Assembly (NCBI GenBank): GCA_036898135.1
Contig: CM072513.1
Coordinates: 86,952,008-87,016,007 of the forward strand
Direction: 5' to 3'
Length of the DNA stretch: 64,000 bases
DNA from: Oncomelania hupensis
Taxonomy: Eukaryota; Mollusca; Gastropoda; Littorinimorpha; Pomatiopsidae
Positions 10,347 to 23,152 of the stretch are shown here, in pieces; within the stretch, counting starts at the first letter, position 1, and each line of letters begins with the position of its first letter. Under the pieces are notes generated by a model that did not search any database, had not been told where the DNA came from, and was given only the letters and a program-made list of their open reading frames with translations. The position numbers and the translations under genes were made by a program.

Positions 10347-10404
10347 ACGATCAAAATGTCTTCTTCTTGTAAACGATAAAAATGTTTTCTAATGTGGTCG
10401 CTCT

Positions 10405-11158
10405 TCTTCTTGGTTTAAACAATGGTTTATTCAGTTAAGTTTTTGATATGACAAATACATAACAAATACAGTAACAGGAATACACAAAAGGCAAAGCTTA
10501 AGTGAGTGCATACCTGGACGAGTTACAATAATCTGTGTCAGTTTAGGCGGAATAGTTACATCATTGAGATACAAATACATTGCCATCAACACAAGAACAA
10601 TAACAATGATAAGGAAAGCATAATCATAAACAACATACAAATGAGTTACAAAAGATAGTACACAAATATATTAACAAATAAAATTAATACAGAAACAAAT
10701 TTAAAAAAAGAGAGAAATAATAACAAAATCATAGCGAGAGATTCACTAGGGACACAGTTGTAGCAAGGAGTTTGCGGAAGGTATGTAGGTACCACGGAAG
10801 AAGCACCAAAAAACAAAAAAACAAAAAACAAAACTATCTTTAATATTCCAGACACAAAGGCAAGTTAACTAGTTATTATTAGTGAAAGTGGCCTGACAGT
10901 CGCAGAAATTCGTGGACAACAGCCACTATAATACTATTCTTCTGCACGGACAAACATTCGTTACCTTGAAGTAATATTATGACATCTTGAGATTCAAGAT
11001 TCAGAGTATGTATTGTCTGTGTTCTTGCATTAATAAATAGTGGACAGGAGAGAAGAAAGTCGGCTGGATAATTACAGTTACAAGTTGGATCGTCCAATAA
11101 ATGGCGGCGGAACAAGTCATAATTAAGGTCGCTCATACCTAGCCTCACTCTACAGAGC
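10405..11158 (-). pseudogene. LINE 3' fragment of another family
   Basis: On the minus strand, 11148 to 10879 is open for 89 codons: MRLGMSDLNYDLFRRHL, DDPTCNCNYP, FLLSCPLFINAR, and IVAVVHEFLRLSGHF. The pattern 'LDDPxCxC...HFLLxCPLF' matches the zinc-knuckle-like C-terminal region of several LINE proteins. The rest, down to about 10405, is an AT-rich 3' UTR. The insertion lies inside a CTT tract, with CTCTTCTTCTT at both borders (near 10402 and 11158), which could be a target duplication or simply the repeat. Only the 3' end is present. Confidence 0.7.
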
Positions 11159-11178
11159 CTCTTCTTCTTCTTCTTCTT

Positions 11179-11257
<79 letters not shown>

Positions 11258-11345
11258 CTCCTCCTCCTCTTCTTGTTCTTATTCTTCTTGTTCTAAACGA
11301 TAAAAATGTCTTCTTCTTCTCCTTCTTCTTCTTGTAAACGATCAA
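11159..11345 (+). repeat. Compound (CTT)n/(CTA)n/(CCT)n tract
   Basis: CTT, then about 25 CTA units, CCT, then CTT blocks. It is followed by TCTAAACGATAAAAATG and GTAAACGATCAAAATG, which also occur at 10344-10401. The two flanks are therefore repeats of one another around the inserted LINE. Confidence 0.92.
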
Positions 11346-11369
11346 AATGTTTTCTGATGTGGTCGCGAT

Positions 11370-12310
11370 CGAGCCTAATGCTGCGGGTGTCGTTGTTCAT
11401 TGACATCACTGATGACTGCGAGAAACGATAATAATGGCAACCACGTTTTCCTTGGCTAGTACAACACGAAGATGGGCGGGCGGGTGATGAGAGAATTAAT
11501 CAACGTTTGTTTTACAAGCGGTTGACCCCTCTCTCCTGCGAACAAACGCCAAGCCCTCAAGTCACGCCTGGTTGGCTCTTTTCGCCGCGACAAATGCAAA
11601 TAAGCGCGCGCGGCTCACAAGGATGCGCGTGCCCGCTTTCAGGAAGTAGAGAAAGAGCATGCAAAGGGAGAGCACTAGACGCCCAAGGGGGAGAGAAGTT
11701 GCGAAAGAAGAAGCAGACGACAATTTGATGATGAGACTCGGAGGGAGCTTTTGCTGGCCACGGACGATGAAAAGTGTTGGGTCTGTGCAAAGTTGGTGCG
11801 GATTTAGTGTCTGTGCCCTGTCGCTTGTTCCTGTGTTTGCCGACTAGAGGGCGAGTCAACAGCGGTGCCAATCAAGAGACGAACGATCGGGCGTCATGAT
11901 GGTCACGGTCAACACTTCACCCACCTAGCGGCTAGCCCGCAAAACGGCAGCGCTACCTCCAGCGCCACTAGTATTTAAAAAAAAAGTAAATAAAAAAAGA
12001 GAGGAGGATATCATAATTGTTGCTCAAAAGAAAGGTAATTGTGACAGTTTTGTGGCAGCGGAATGACAAATTGTGGTTGACACTTGGCGTGCGTTTTGTA
12101 TTTTCCCCAGTGCTATTTTCATTTGCATCGGACGACGCAGTGCTTAGCCTACTTGCGAGTCAAACGGAAACTTCGACTCGGCATCATCACCTGGGAGTTT
12201 AGGAATACCAGGTGCAGTGGGGTGAAAAGAAAAATAATAACGAATCCAAACTTTGGTTTGTTCTGATTCTTGACTATTTTTATTTTCTTTTTTTTTTTTT
12301 ACCCCTCCAG
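11370..12310 (+). promoter_or_regulatory. GC-richer segment upstream of candidate exon
   Basis: Less repetitive and visibly richer in CpG than its surroundings (AAGCGCGCGCGGC near 11602, CGAACGATCGGGCG near 11880). It lies directly upstream of the candidate coding exon at 12311-12493, so it could hold a promoter and a 5' UTR exon. AAAG|GTAATT at 12033 is one possible donor. No TATA box or start site can be fixed from sequence alone. Confidence 0.3.
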
Positions 12311-12493
12311 ATAATATCTGGAAATACACAAACCCGCAACCATGATGAACATGAACATGAATATGAATATGAACATGAACCTGAACATGAACATGAACAT
12401 GAACGAACAGCCGTATTTTCATTGGGACTTATTACGACAGCCCATACAACCTCCCAATTTTGGAATGGGGGCTTCATTCTTTGACGTCAACAG
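12311..12493 (+). CDS. Candidate first coding exon of an unrecognised host gene
   Basis: The exon is bounded by a strong acceptor (a T-run then CCCCTCCAG ending at 12310) and a consensus donor, CAG|GTAAGA, with GT at 12494-12495. Translation from ATG at 12342 (context CAACCATGATG, A at -3) gives an (MN)n-rich start of about 21 residues, then NEQPYFHWDLLRQ, PIQPPNFGMG and ASFFDVN, ending in phase 2 (50 codons plus AG). An in-frame TAA at 12312 supports this start. The MN repeat is encoded by an ATGAAC hexanucleotide repeat. I do not recognise the protein. Downstream exons are not identified, so the intron may be long. The aromatic, proline-rich part looks unlike repeat sequence, which is why I rate it as the best host coding candidate. 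Confidence 0.5.
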
Positions 12494-12830
12494 GTAAGAA
12501 CCGACCGTTTTTTTTAAATCAGTATTTATTATTTGTTTTGCTGGTTTTTAGTTTGTATTTCTTGTTTGTAAAATGTCGCCTACAAACCAACTTGCCTGCT
12601 TCATTCATAATGACGACACCAACATTTTCTTTCATTTATAATTATATTGTCGATCTTAACCCGTTTTCTTTCTTTATTTCTTGTCTTTTTTTTTAAATAA
12701 AAAAATAAGTAATTGTGTATTTATTTGTTATATATTTAGTTTGTTTTGTCTTTCTTTCTTTTTTCTTTCTGTCTTTCTGTTATTTCTTTCTATAATTTCT
12801 TTCCTTTTCTTTTGAAAATTTTGAAATGTA
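12494..12830 (+). other. T-rich sequence, putative intron
   Basis: If the exon at 12311-12493 is real, this is the start of its intron. No further signal is seen. Confidence 0.4.
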
Positions 12831-12832
12831 AT

Positions 12833-13156
<324 letters not shown>

Positions 13157-13159
13157 ACT

Positions 13160-13510
13160 CTTTCTTTCTTTATTTTTTCCGGTTCTTCCTTTGGGTCTTT
13201 CTATCGTTATGTCTTTGTTTTAAACTCTAATAAATGTATTTAAATATTTTTGTTATTAAATGAAAAATTTTATTACTTTATGATTTGCTTTAGCCGAAAA
13301 AGCTCTTTTTTTAAGAACGTTTAAAAATACACTGGATTTTTACAACAGAGTTTTGTTTTCCTTTCAATTCTTTTTATGTTCCTTTTTTTCCATTTTCATT
13401 TGTTCTTCTTGTGCTTTACAGATTTTCCTACAAGAAATATTTATTTAGCATTTTTATTTTAAAAAAAAATTTTCGAATAATCTTTTCCTTATTAATTCTT
13501 TATTGTATTA
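13160..13510. other. AT-rich stretch, no feature seen
   Basis: T-rich sequence between microsatellites with no credible coding signal. Confidence 0.5.
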
Positions 13511-13511
13511 C

Positions 13512-13512
<1 letters not shown>

Positions 13513-13593
<81 letters not shown>
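13513..13593 (+). repeat. (ATT)n microsatellite
   Basis: About 26 uninterrupted ATT units. Confidence 0.97.
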
Positions 13594-13594
<1 letters not shown>

Positions 13595-13728
13595 AACATT
13601 ATATTGTATTAATATATTATTTTCTGTCCTCTGTTAAGTTATTGCTTACACGTCCTTTAATTTTAATATTTGTTTAGGTTAATGTGGGTATCGGTGTTAG
13701 TATCTTTGGAACTTATATATGTATATAT

Positions 13729-13730
<2 letters not shown>

Positions 13731-13802
<72 letters not shown>
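13731..13802 (+). repeat. (CT)n microsatellite
   Basis: About 35 CT units with one TTT interruption. Confidence 0.97.
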
Positions 13803-14105
13803 GATTGAACGCATTTCCAGTCGAATTTTTCCGTGTACTTCTTTATTTATTTGTCCATTTGCATATATTTTACACTTAGGTAGCACATATATTTACATTA
13901 ATTATAAATTAAAAAAAATATGGTTTGCACTATCATTATACCTTATATTATTTTATTTTACACAGTTCTTTTATTTTAGTTTAGTTGTTATTTTCAAATT
14001 TCCTTATCTTTCATTTTATTGTAATGCATAAATGCTCTTTGGTATTGTTTTGTGTGTGTTTCATGTCATTTTGTCTAATTGCATAAATGATTATTTAAAC
14101 TGCAT

Positions 14106-14385
14106 GTTTTCCAGTGCTTTTCTAAACATTTGTTTTGGCCTTTTGTTTCTTTGTTCTTTCCTTTCTATATTTTTTAAACTATATATCCAAATGTATATGT
14201 GGCGTTCTACTCTTCCGTTTTATAATATTATATATAGATAGATAGACAGATAGATATGTTTTTCCAGTGTTTTTCCAAACATTTGTTCTCGTCTTTTGTT
14301 TCACTGTTCTTTCCTTTCTATATGTTTTACTACATATCGAAATGCGTATGTCGCGTTCTACTCTTTCGTTGTATTGTGACTTATT
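14106..14385 (+). repeat. Two-unit local duplication, about 158-bp offset
   Basis: CCAGTGCTTTTCTAAACATT at about 14112 is repeated as CCAGTGTTTTTCCAAACATT at about 14264. Each is followed by a similar block with TTCTTTCCTTTCTATAT and GCGTTCTACTCTT. The (GATA)-like ATAGATAGATAGACAGATAG lies between the copies. Confidence 0.75.
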
Positions 14386-14770
14386 TATTTAAAAACATTC
14401 CCCCTCTTAGCAAAAAAGCAAACCCCTATTAAATATTACTGATCTCTTTTGTAAACAGTCCTGAATTTGCATGAAACAAACGTATTGCGATCGTTACAGT
14501 GATGGAATACCATTGCTTTCTTTGATTTTATCTCGCAGTGAGAGCAGCCCCAATCATTTACTGGGAGTTAGGTTTTGAATACCCTGTTTCGATTACCCTG
14601 TGCATAATAATCTAATTTAAAGTTCGCAAGTTTCGACAGGTTTGACTAATAAATATTCTGCAGTATATAATCCTGTTTTTTTTTTCATTATCGTTATTTT
14701 GTCAAAAGCTGTTTGTAATAATTATTTATCGATGGACATATTTATTTATATTCGACATGTATGGATGAAG
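14386..14770. other. AT-rich stretch, no feature seen
   Basis: No exon, RNA or mobile-element signal is recognised. Confidence 0.5.
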
Positions 14771-14774
14771 ACGG

Positions 14775-14965
14775 GTTGAGAAATATGCTATCCCTGGTCG
14801 CCCAGGAAGGTGCTCAGTTGTCTGGGCGTCAGACTATGCGCCCAAAGGCTGAACGTGGGCGCCTCGGTCGGTTTGAGTTAGATCCTGTATCGGCCAGCGC
14901 CTTGAGCGGCTTTGACCTGGAAAAGCGCTATATAAAAGTGATTAAAGTAATAAATAAAAATGCTT
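14775..14965 (+). mobile_element. SINE family C tail fragment
   Basis: It carries GGTCGCCCAGGAAGGTGCTC, GAGTTAGATCCTGTATCGG, CCAGCGCCTTGAGC and GGAAAAGCGCTATATAAAAG. This is the tail module shared with 5025-5275 and five other places in the window. Confidence 0.72.
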
Positions 14966-15304
14966 AAATAGTAGGTTTTTTTTAAGTTTTTTTATGTTTT
15001 TGTGGTAGTCGGCACTACACAGCAAAGTATGTTAAATAACAATATCTTTTAAGATCTTAAAATAATGTAATCTCTGGCTGTTTCTCTTTCTCTCTGTCTG
15101 TCTGTCTCTATCTCTCTCCCTCTCTGTCTCTCTCTGTGTCGGTGTAAGAACATTTTATGTATATTTTAAGCCTTATCAGACTAATGCTTTGTTATAGAGT
15201 TATAATAGGAACGTGTGATGATCTTATGTACTTGGTAAACTCGAGTATGACGATAACGAAAATTCCCGTCCCGAAAGTGTGTATTGAGGGGTAAAAAAAA
15301 AGAG

Positions 15305-15307
<3 letters not shown>

Positions 15308-15370
<63 letters not shown>
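15308..15370 (+). repeat. (GA)n microsatellite
   Basis: About 30 GA units, immediately followed by (GTTA)n and a minus-strand repeat Y end. Confidence 0.95.
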
Positions 15371-15373
<3 letters not shown>

Positions 15374-15475
15374 AGTTAGTTAGTTAGTTATAGCTTACAG
15401 GATCCAGCGGACTGCAAAGAACCGAATCAGAACCACAAAATCAAGATCACAACTTCGCTGAAAGAGGATTTTACA
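15371..15475 (-). repeat. Repeat Y 3'-end fragment
   Basis: Read on the minus strand it contains TTCGGTTCTTTGCAGTCCGC and TGGATCCTGTAAGC, then (TAAC)n. It matches the end of repeat Y near 6570-6638. Confidence 0.65.
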
Positions 15476-15479
15476 AATA

Positions 15480-15980
15480 ACATATTTCACTAGAAATATT
15501 TTGTGAAGGAATTTGTTTGGATGTGTTGTAAACAAGGAATGTGATTTTTTTTTTAAAGTATTAAGTATTGTTTTCTAAATATAGAGTATAGGTCTTGTAC
15601 AGCCTTGAGCTTCAGGCGATCAAAATAAGAACTCGCTTAATTATTTTTTTAATAATTCATTCAGTACAAATTATCAGTAAAGCAATCAGTTAGTCAGTCT
15701 GTTAATGAATATTGTATTTGGCCGAATATGTTTAAACCAAATATAATTATAACTGAAAATCATGCCTTTATTTATTTTTTAACTTTATTAAAATTTCTTT
15801 TTAGTTTGTTATATTTATATGTTTGATGGTTTGTTTGATGGTTTACTAATTTTAATTGTTTTGATAGTGTTTGATTGCTGAGGGTTTTGAGAATATTTAT
15901 GTTAATGAATAGTGATGCTATATGTTTTTTGTGTATTCCAAAAGGTAGTTTTCTGGTTTATTTGTAGTTTTTCATGTGTG
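15480..15980. other. AT-rich stretch, no feature seen
   Basis: T-rich single-copy-looking sequence; short T runs only. Confidence 0.5.
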
Positions 15981-15983
15981 TAA

Positions 15984-16127
15984 TTATACAATACAATACG
16001 ATACAATACAATACAATACAATGCAATGTAATACAATACAATGCAATGTAATATAATACAAAACAATACAATACAATGTAATTAAATACAGTACAATACA
16101 ACACAGTACAATACAATACAATACAAA
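15984..16127 (+). repeat. (ATACA)n pentanucleotide tract
   Basis: About 27 degenerate ATACA units with ATGCA and ATGTA variants. Confidence 0.92.
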
Positions 16128-16284
16128 TTATAATGCTACAATTATGCAACTACAGGTATTGTTATATTGCCATTTGCGCTTTTTACTTCGGGCAGTGTTG
16201 TTTACTAAAAAGACCCAAGATGACGCATTTTAGAGTCTCTGATCCTGTTCAAATTCACAATGAATGTTGCCACACAGGAACAAA

Positions 16285-16425
16285 TAAGATTACGTTTTTT
16301 TTAATGGATGCTTTATTCGCGCTTTATCCCCAATCAACAAACAGGTTCAAAACGCGGCGATCTGTACTAACATACATGCTAAGAAGTTTCACACACTATC
16401 ACCGACACCTACACAACAGACACAC
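16285..16425 (-). mobile_element. SINE family B 3' half
   Basis: GGATGCTTTATTCGCGC, AAACGCGGCGATCTGTAC and AACATACATGC match the 3' module of the minus-strand SINE at 37203-37570. The tRNA head is absent. Confidence 0.6.
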
Positions 16426-16492
16426 ACCCGTCACTCAATTATGACACTTCAAAGCTTAACCTCTTTCAAAAATGCGAATATAAATATATCTT

Positions 16493-16493
<1 letters not shown>

Positions 16494-16572
<79 letters not shown>

Positions 16573-16606
16573 TGAGATTTAGAATTGTATTCAATGATAC
16601 AATAAT

Positions 16607-16667
<61 letters not shown>

Positions 16668-16668
16668 A
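16494..16668 (+). repeat. (ATT)n and (GAT)n tracts
   Basis: About 26 ATT units, a 36-bp spacer, then about 18 GAT units. A TTATATTG(C/T)CATTTGC(G/A)CTTTT(T/C)AC block occurs on both sides (16158 and 16731), indicating a local duplication. Confidence 0.93.
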
Positions 16669-17106
16669 TTTTTTTTGGTATATATATGTTTTCATCTGTC
16701 TTATTTATTATGTATCTAAACGGTTAAGATTATATTGTCATTTGCACTTTTCACCGCGGGCAATGTTTAATATTAAGCCTGAAAAGTGACTGTGTAATAG
16801 CGGCATGGTAATTAGTAGATGCACTATCAGTACAGTATATCTGACATTATCAACATTGGCCTATCTATCCTTGAGCGCCGCGAGCATGTCTTAGGAATGA
16901 GTTTTGCGCAATACCATTGGATGTTGAAACGGATTGAAATGGACTACAATAATTTGAGTTGGGGAAAAGCTGAAAGGAGAGAGGGAAAGACTGAGCATGA
17001 AAGGGCAGTGGAGAAAGAAAAAAATAAAGAAAGGAAAAAAAGGAGAAAGAAATTAAAAAAAAAATTACAATAAGAAAGAAAGAATCGTGTGAATATTGTT
17101 TTAAGT

Positions 17107-17115
17107 ATGTGTGTG

Positions 17116-17152
<37 letters not shown>
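17107..17152 (+). repeat. (GT)n microsatellite
   Basis: About 22 GT units. Confidence 0.95.
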
Positions 17153-17156
<4 letters not shown>

Positions 17157-17159
17157 TTA

Positions 17160-18265
17160 ATTCAGTTGATTATTTTGTGTATGTGCCTATTGATAGCATC
17201 AAAGTTGATTTTAAACTTAGCATCGTAGCTAAAGCGTGTAAAGGAAGCGCAGTCGTTTGTTTGTCAAACAAAGTAGAGACGCCCTAAATTCAAAGCTGAT
17301 TGGTCTGTTTGATTTATCCATTGAGATAATTGCCATTCTGTGGTGTTTTAGTGCGATAATGCCATTTTCAACGTAAACTCATTGTCACGAACACAAAAGT
17401 TAAACAATCGTCCTGTATTATTGGCCCTTAATTAAAGGGTACATTATACTGTGACGTCATTTGTTTTTAAACAAGGGCTGGACCTAAGCTACGTTTTCCT
17501 TGACGTAAACATCACGGAGGAGGTCATTGTAGTGTTGTTTTTTTATTTTAAAAAAATAGCATAGTGCCTGAACCGTTTTCACTGATGGTAATTCGCGCAC
17601 GCAGCGGCTGTGGTAGGACCTGTAGGTTAACACATGCTCGTCAAATCCACCCCGGGTGCAGACAAACAGGTGACCAGGCGAAAAGGTTGATCCATCTCAT
17701 CTGCATGGCTTTGTAGTAGGATTACCTGCTCGCTTCCAACTCGACGCCATTTGTAGCGACAACAGGGGAATGTACTCCGAGATCCCTTTTGCCGCGGCCA
17801 ATCAAAATGCAACGGACCAACGATGCCGGTGTATTTATAGAATTTGGCCATTTTGAATTTTTTTTTTTTCTTTTCAGCATGGTTTTGTAAACTTTTGTTT
17901 GTTGTTGATTGAAGAAGAAGGATGTCATGGGGAGGGTGGGGGAGAGGAAATCAAAAAGGGGAAAGGCAAATAATGTTTTCAAAATCTTAACTGAGCAGCA
18001 GCGATTTGTGGGGCTGGTGCATCATTCGGGTACCCTAGGGCTTCAGGACAAACTAGCGGCTTCTGCATCTTCAAATCCAGCGGCTGTTTATTTCATTTTA
18101 CTTAGATGCTATGTTTTATTTCAGTTAAGTGCTCTCTCTACTTATTTTTCTTCCAATGCCTCAGTGAAAAACCCACAGCGTAGTCCTACAAAATAACCCC
18201 TGATATGTTAGTAATTGTCGAGTATGACAGATGGACATTAACGAAAGAAGAAGAAGAAGCAGAAG
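17160..18265. other. Non-repetitive-looking stretch, no gene recognised
   Basis: The longest frames (17627-17982 minus, 17909-18196 plus) lack recognisable motifs and clear exon borders. A (GAA)n run ends it near 18275. Confidence 0.5.
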
Positions 18266-18269
18266 AAGA

Positions 18270-19799
<1,530 letters not shown>

Positions 19800-19800
<1 letters not shown>

Positions 19801-19870
19801 GAATGATTAACGCGCCTTATTCCTACATGAGACTCAAAGCGCGGTGACCTGAAACCAACATACACACTCG
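19800..19870 (-). mobile_element. SINE family B 3' end
   Basis: GATTAACGCGCC, CAAAGCGCGGTGACCTG and ACCAACATACACAC match the 3' terminal module at 37275-37360, next to the same (AAT)n tail. Confidence 0.6.
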
Positions 19871-20385
19871 CTTGTTACAGAAAACTCCTGCATACTAAAG
19901 ATTTTACATTATAAGATTTGTCATTAAGGGGATTGTACTATATACAAAGTGATATACAGCTACTCGGTTGCGTCCCTTGATGTTATCATGAAAACCGCGT
20001 TGGAAATATACCTAGCTGCATCAATATCACGTCTTTTTGGCAGCATTTAAACATCATCAAAACGTCTTTTTACAGTTTATATTGTGTATTTATATGATAA
20101 TAGATTGCTTACATGTTAAAAAAAAATCTTTTTTGGCTTATAATCTATTTATTTTACATGTATGCCTTGTTAAGTCTGGATTCTTGCATTGCAAGGAAAT
20201 TCATAAGGAGTAGTTTGGAAGATGTATTATTTCATCTGGCCTTAATTTTATCTTGATGCATATTAAGGGTGTTATTATTGGAATATATTTTCAACTCATA
20301 TTGAAATGAATACACATGTGTCTCATCTGTCATGAATCGGGATGCTTTTTGGTGGTTTTGTTATGTTTTGTAGGGTGTTTATTTT
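19871..20385. other. AT-rich stretch, no feature seen
   Basis: No recognised coding or mobile-element signal; ends at a 14-bp G run. Confidence 0.5.
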
Positions 20386-20487
20386 AGGGGGGGGGGGGGG
20401 GGGACTGTTGTGCTCTGTGTATTTATGTATGCATTGTTGCTTTTTTTAAATGGGAGGGAGGGGACGAGAGCATGGATGATCTTTTGC

Positions 20488-20490
20488 ACA

Positions 20491-20535
<45 letters not shown>

Positions 20536-20614
20536 AAGGGGGGGGGAGGTAAAGACATTAGGGAGTAGTACAAAGGAGAGAAAGAGAGAGAGACGGGTGG
20601 GCAGACAAAGCACG

Positions 20615-20663
<49 letters not shown>

Positions 20664-20733
20664 GGGGATGCGGGCAAAACAATGAGAGAGAGAGAGAAAA
20701 GAGAGAGAGAGACGGGCTGGCGGACAAAGCAAG

Positions 20734-20800
<67 letters not shown>

Positions 20801-20817
20801 GGGCAGGCAGACAAAGC

Positions 20818-20884
<67 letters not shown>
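20488..20884 (+). repeat. (GA)n array with recurring GACGGGC..GACAAAGCA spacers
   Basis: GA blocks are separated by related spacers: GACGGGTGGGCAGACAAAGC, GACGGGGATGCGGGCAAAAC, GACGGGCTGGCGGACAAAGC and GACGGGCAGGCAGACAAAGC. Four spacers show that block plus spacer was amplified together. Confidence 0.93.
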
Positions 20885-20887
<3 letters not shown>

Positions 20888-20889
20888 TG

Positions 20890-21180
20890 GGTGGTAAAAC
20901 GGATGAACATTTATAATTTGTAAATACAATAATATAATTAAAGATCCTTTTTGATTTTATTAGGACGTGCAGAATTGTTCCTTACAAAACCTGAAGAACG
21001 CTCAACGCATCTAGTTCTAGCCTATTGATCTAATAATTATAGCTTTATCTGTAGTTTATTGGTGAGGTCACGACACACTTGGCCTTGCAACATTTGAGAT
21101 TTCAACGCAACTGACGACAGATTACCATTGGGGGTGCTTGTTTCTTCTTTGAAATCCATGTTTGTTTGATAAAGTGACTA
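20890..21180. other. AT-rich stretch, no feature seen
   Basis: Nothing recognised. Confidence 0.5.
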
Positions 21181-21183
21181 GAG

Positions 21184-21187
<4 letters not shown>

Positions 21188-21247
<60 letters not shown>
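21188..21247 (+). repeat. (GT)n microsatellite
   Basis: About 30 GT units. Confidence 0.96.
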
Positions 21248-21249
<2 letters not shown>

Positions 21250-21299
21250 AATGTTTCAGAATATAAAGGACTTTGTACTCCTCATTGAGTTCTAAAGAG

Positions 21300-21388
21300 T
21301 CTGTGCTGTCTGTGCGGATGGTCTTGATTTGGCTCCGAAGAGTCCGCTGGACCTAAAGCAATAACCATGTAATGTAATGTAATGTAAA
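21300..21388 (+). repeat. Repeat Y 3'-end fragment
   Basis: GATTTGGCTCCGAAGAGTCC and GCTGGACCTAAAGCAATAA followed by (TAATG)n match the end of repeat Y at 46388-46440 (minus). Confidence 0.68.
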
Positions 21389-21769
21389 GTGTGTGCGAGT
21401 AAGATTACGGCCTACAAAATATCAACACAAGCCAAATTACAAAGGCAATTTCACATGTTGTTATCGTGTTCCTTTACATGCGGATATACTGAATTAATAA
21501 GGGTGCATTCTTACCTGTCCTCATCTCTCAGAAATCGAAAGAACGAAAGTTTATCGCATTCTTGTTTGTAGTGGGCGTTATTACATGCAATCGCCTCCAG
21601 CGCGATTATTGCGTTTCTTCGCCATTTTTTCATGACGGTGAAAAGGGACTTTACTCTAGGAGAGTTTATTGGTTTAGCCGTGAGTGACAAATCTTTTAAT
21701 GTAAAATCCTTGTGCATACACAGCAAGAAACACATTCATCACTCTAACATGGGGTGTAAAGGCAAGTCG

Positions 21770-22012
21770 CTGTTGGAAGACGGAAAGGAAATCCAATTTT
21801 ATTTGTTAAATTTTAGACAAACTGCATCCAATACTATTACTGAAGGGAGGGAGGAAACCGGAGTACCCGGAGTAAACCCTCGGTGACCTGAAAGTCTCGT
21901 ACCCAAGTCACATAAGTTCGTCCCCTACGGGGTTCGAACCCGCGACTTTCGACATAGGAAACCAGCTCTCTATCCACTGAGTTACCAAGCCACCCCAACT
22001 CAATAGCAATTC
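21770..22012 (-). mobile_element. tRNA-derived SINE family B, 5' part
   Basis: On the minus strand the head shows TAACTCAGTGGATAGAGAGC (A box) and GCGGGTTCGAACCCCG (B box). The body follows with ACTTGGGTACGAGACTTTC and ACCGAGGGTTTACTCCGG. The same body follows the tRNA head at 40072 and occurs at 33950 and 37430-37570. Confidence 0.8.
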
Positions 22013-22017
22013 ATTTC

Positions 22018-22019
22018 CA

Positions 22020-22065
<46 letters not shown>

Positions 22066-22092
22066 GCAATTCATTTCCAGTTGTTGTTGTTG

Positions 22093-22134
<42 letters not shown>

Positions 22135-22148
22135 GCAATTCATTTCCA

Positions 22149-22210
<62 letters not shown>

Positions 22211-22227
22211 CAATTCATTTCCAGTTA

Positions 22228-22294
<67 letters not shown>

Positions 22295-22329
22295 ATTATT
22301 ATTCATACTGGTAGTACTATTACTATTAC

Positions 22330-22388
<59 letters not shown>

Positions 22389-22395
22389 ATAGTAT
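22018..22395 (+). repeat. (ATT)n array with CAATTCATTTCCAGTT spacers, then (AGT)n
   Basis: Four ATT blocks are each preceded by the spacer CAATTCATTTCCAGTT (about 22007, 22067, 22136, 22211). An AGT block ends the array. The spacers define a higher-order tandem repeat built on a microsatellite. Confidence 0.93.
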
Positions 22396-23150
22396 AGTAA
22401 CCTACAATATCAGTCTTCAGCTTATCACCCAAACAAGCTATAACGTAGCTGAAATTAGACGAGGTTTTCTCCTACTCCTTCTCGCCGAGAAGGTATCTTC
22501 TAGTCTCGACCACGCTGTGTGCTTGTGGCCGTCTCCTGTGTCTTGCTCAAAGATTTAACTTGAGCTATCATAGTACAGTCATTACGATGTACACGCACTC
22601 GCACTGTACAAATGAGAGAACCGCAGAGGAGGAAGCTTGTCTTTAATTGTCTCTAAATCCAGACATAAATGAATTTTTACGGCATTCGCAGGCCTAATAA
22701 ATGGCTGTCCGCGACAGTTAAAAATACGAGGGTGGTTACGGTGTCACATTAATTAACTATGATTTTGATCTCCTCCTCCTTCTCCTTCTCCTTCTCTCGT
22801 ACACTTTTGTCCTGCTACCACCACCACCCTCTACCCCCTCTCTCCCACCCTCCCCCCTCTCCACCACCTCGCGTCTTTTGCCCTCACTGTGTCACTGGAT
22901 CTATAAAGCCTGCGAAGTACGATTAAGTGGTAAGAAACTATAGAGACGTCAACAAAATAATGTTACTTTGTTATATTGTAATGAAGGCATGTGGACGGGA
23001 CCAAAGTTTCACACTAATGTAGCCAGTGCCACGGTATGGAATAGCTGCAGCTTAGTCTGGTGTGTAAGAAGTTATGCAATGGTAGAGAATAATTATGAAT
23101 ATGGGTGCCCTGTGCTTTCTGGTTTTAGAGAATTCCGGCGCGAACAGTTG
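22396..23150. other. No gene recognised
   Basis: Includes a C/T-rich segment near 22770-22870. No credible exon is seen. Confidence 0.5.
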
Positions 23151-23152
23151 AT

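Noticed and set aside
9808..10392. Long His, Ile and Ser homopolymer ORFs
   Set aside because: Translations of CAT/CTT microsatellites.
12144..12484. His/Glu-rich alternative frames across the ATGAAC repeat
   Set aside because: They do not fit both splice sites; the Met-Asn frame starting at 12342 does.
17627..18196. Small ORFs on both strands
   Set aside because: No recognisable domain, weak start contexts and no splice signals.
20379..20929. Arg/Glu or Ser/Leu repeat proteins
   Set aside because: Translations of the GA array in several frames.
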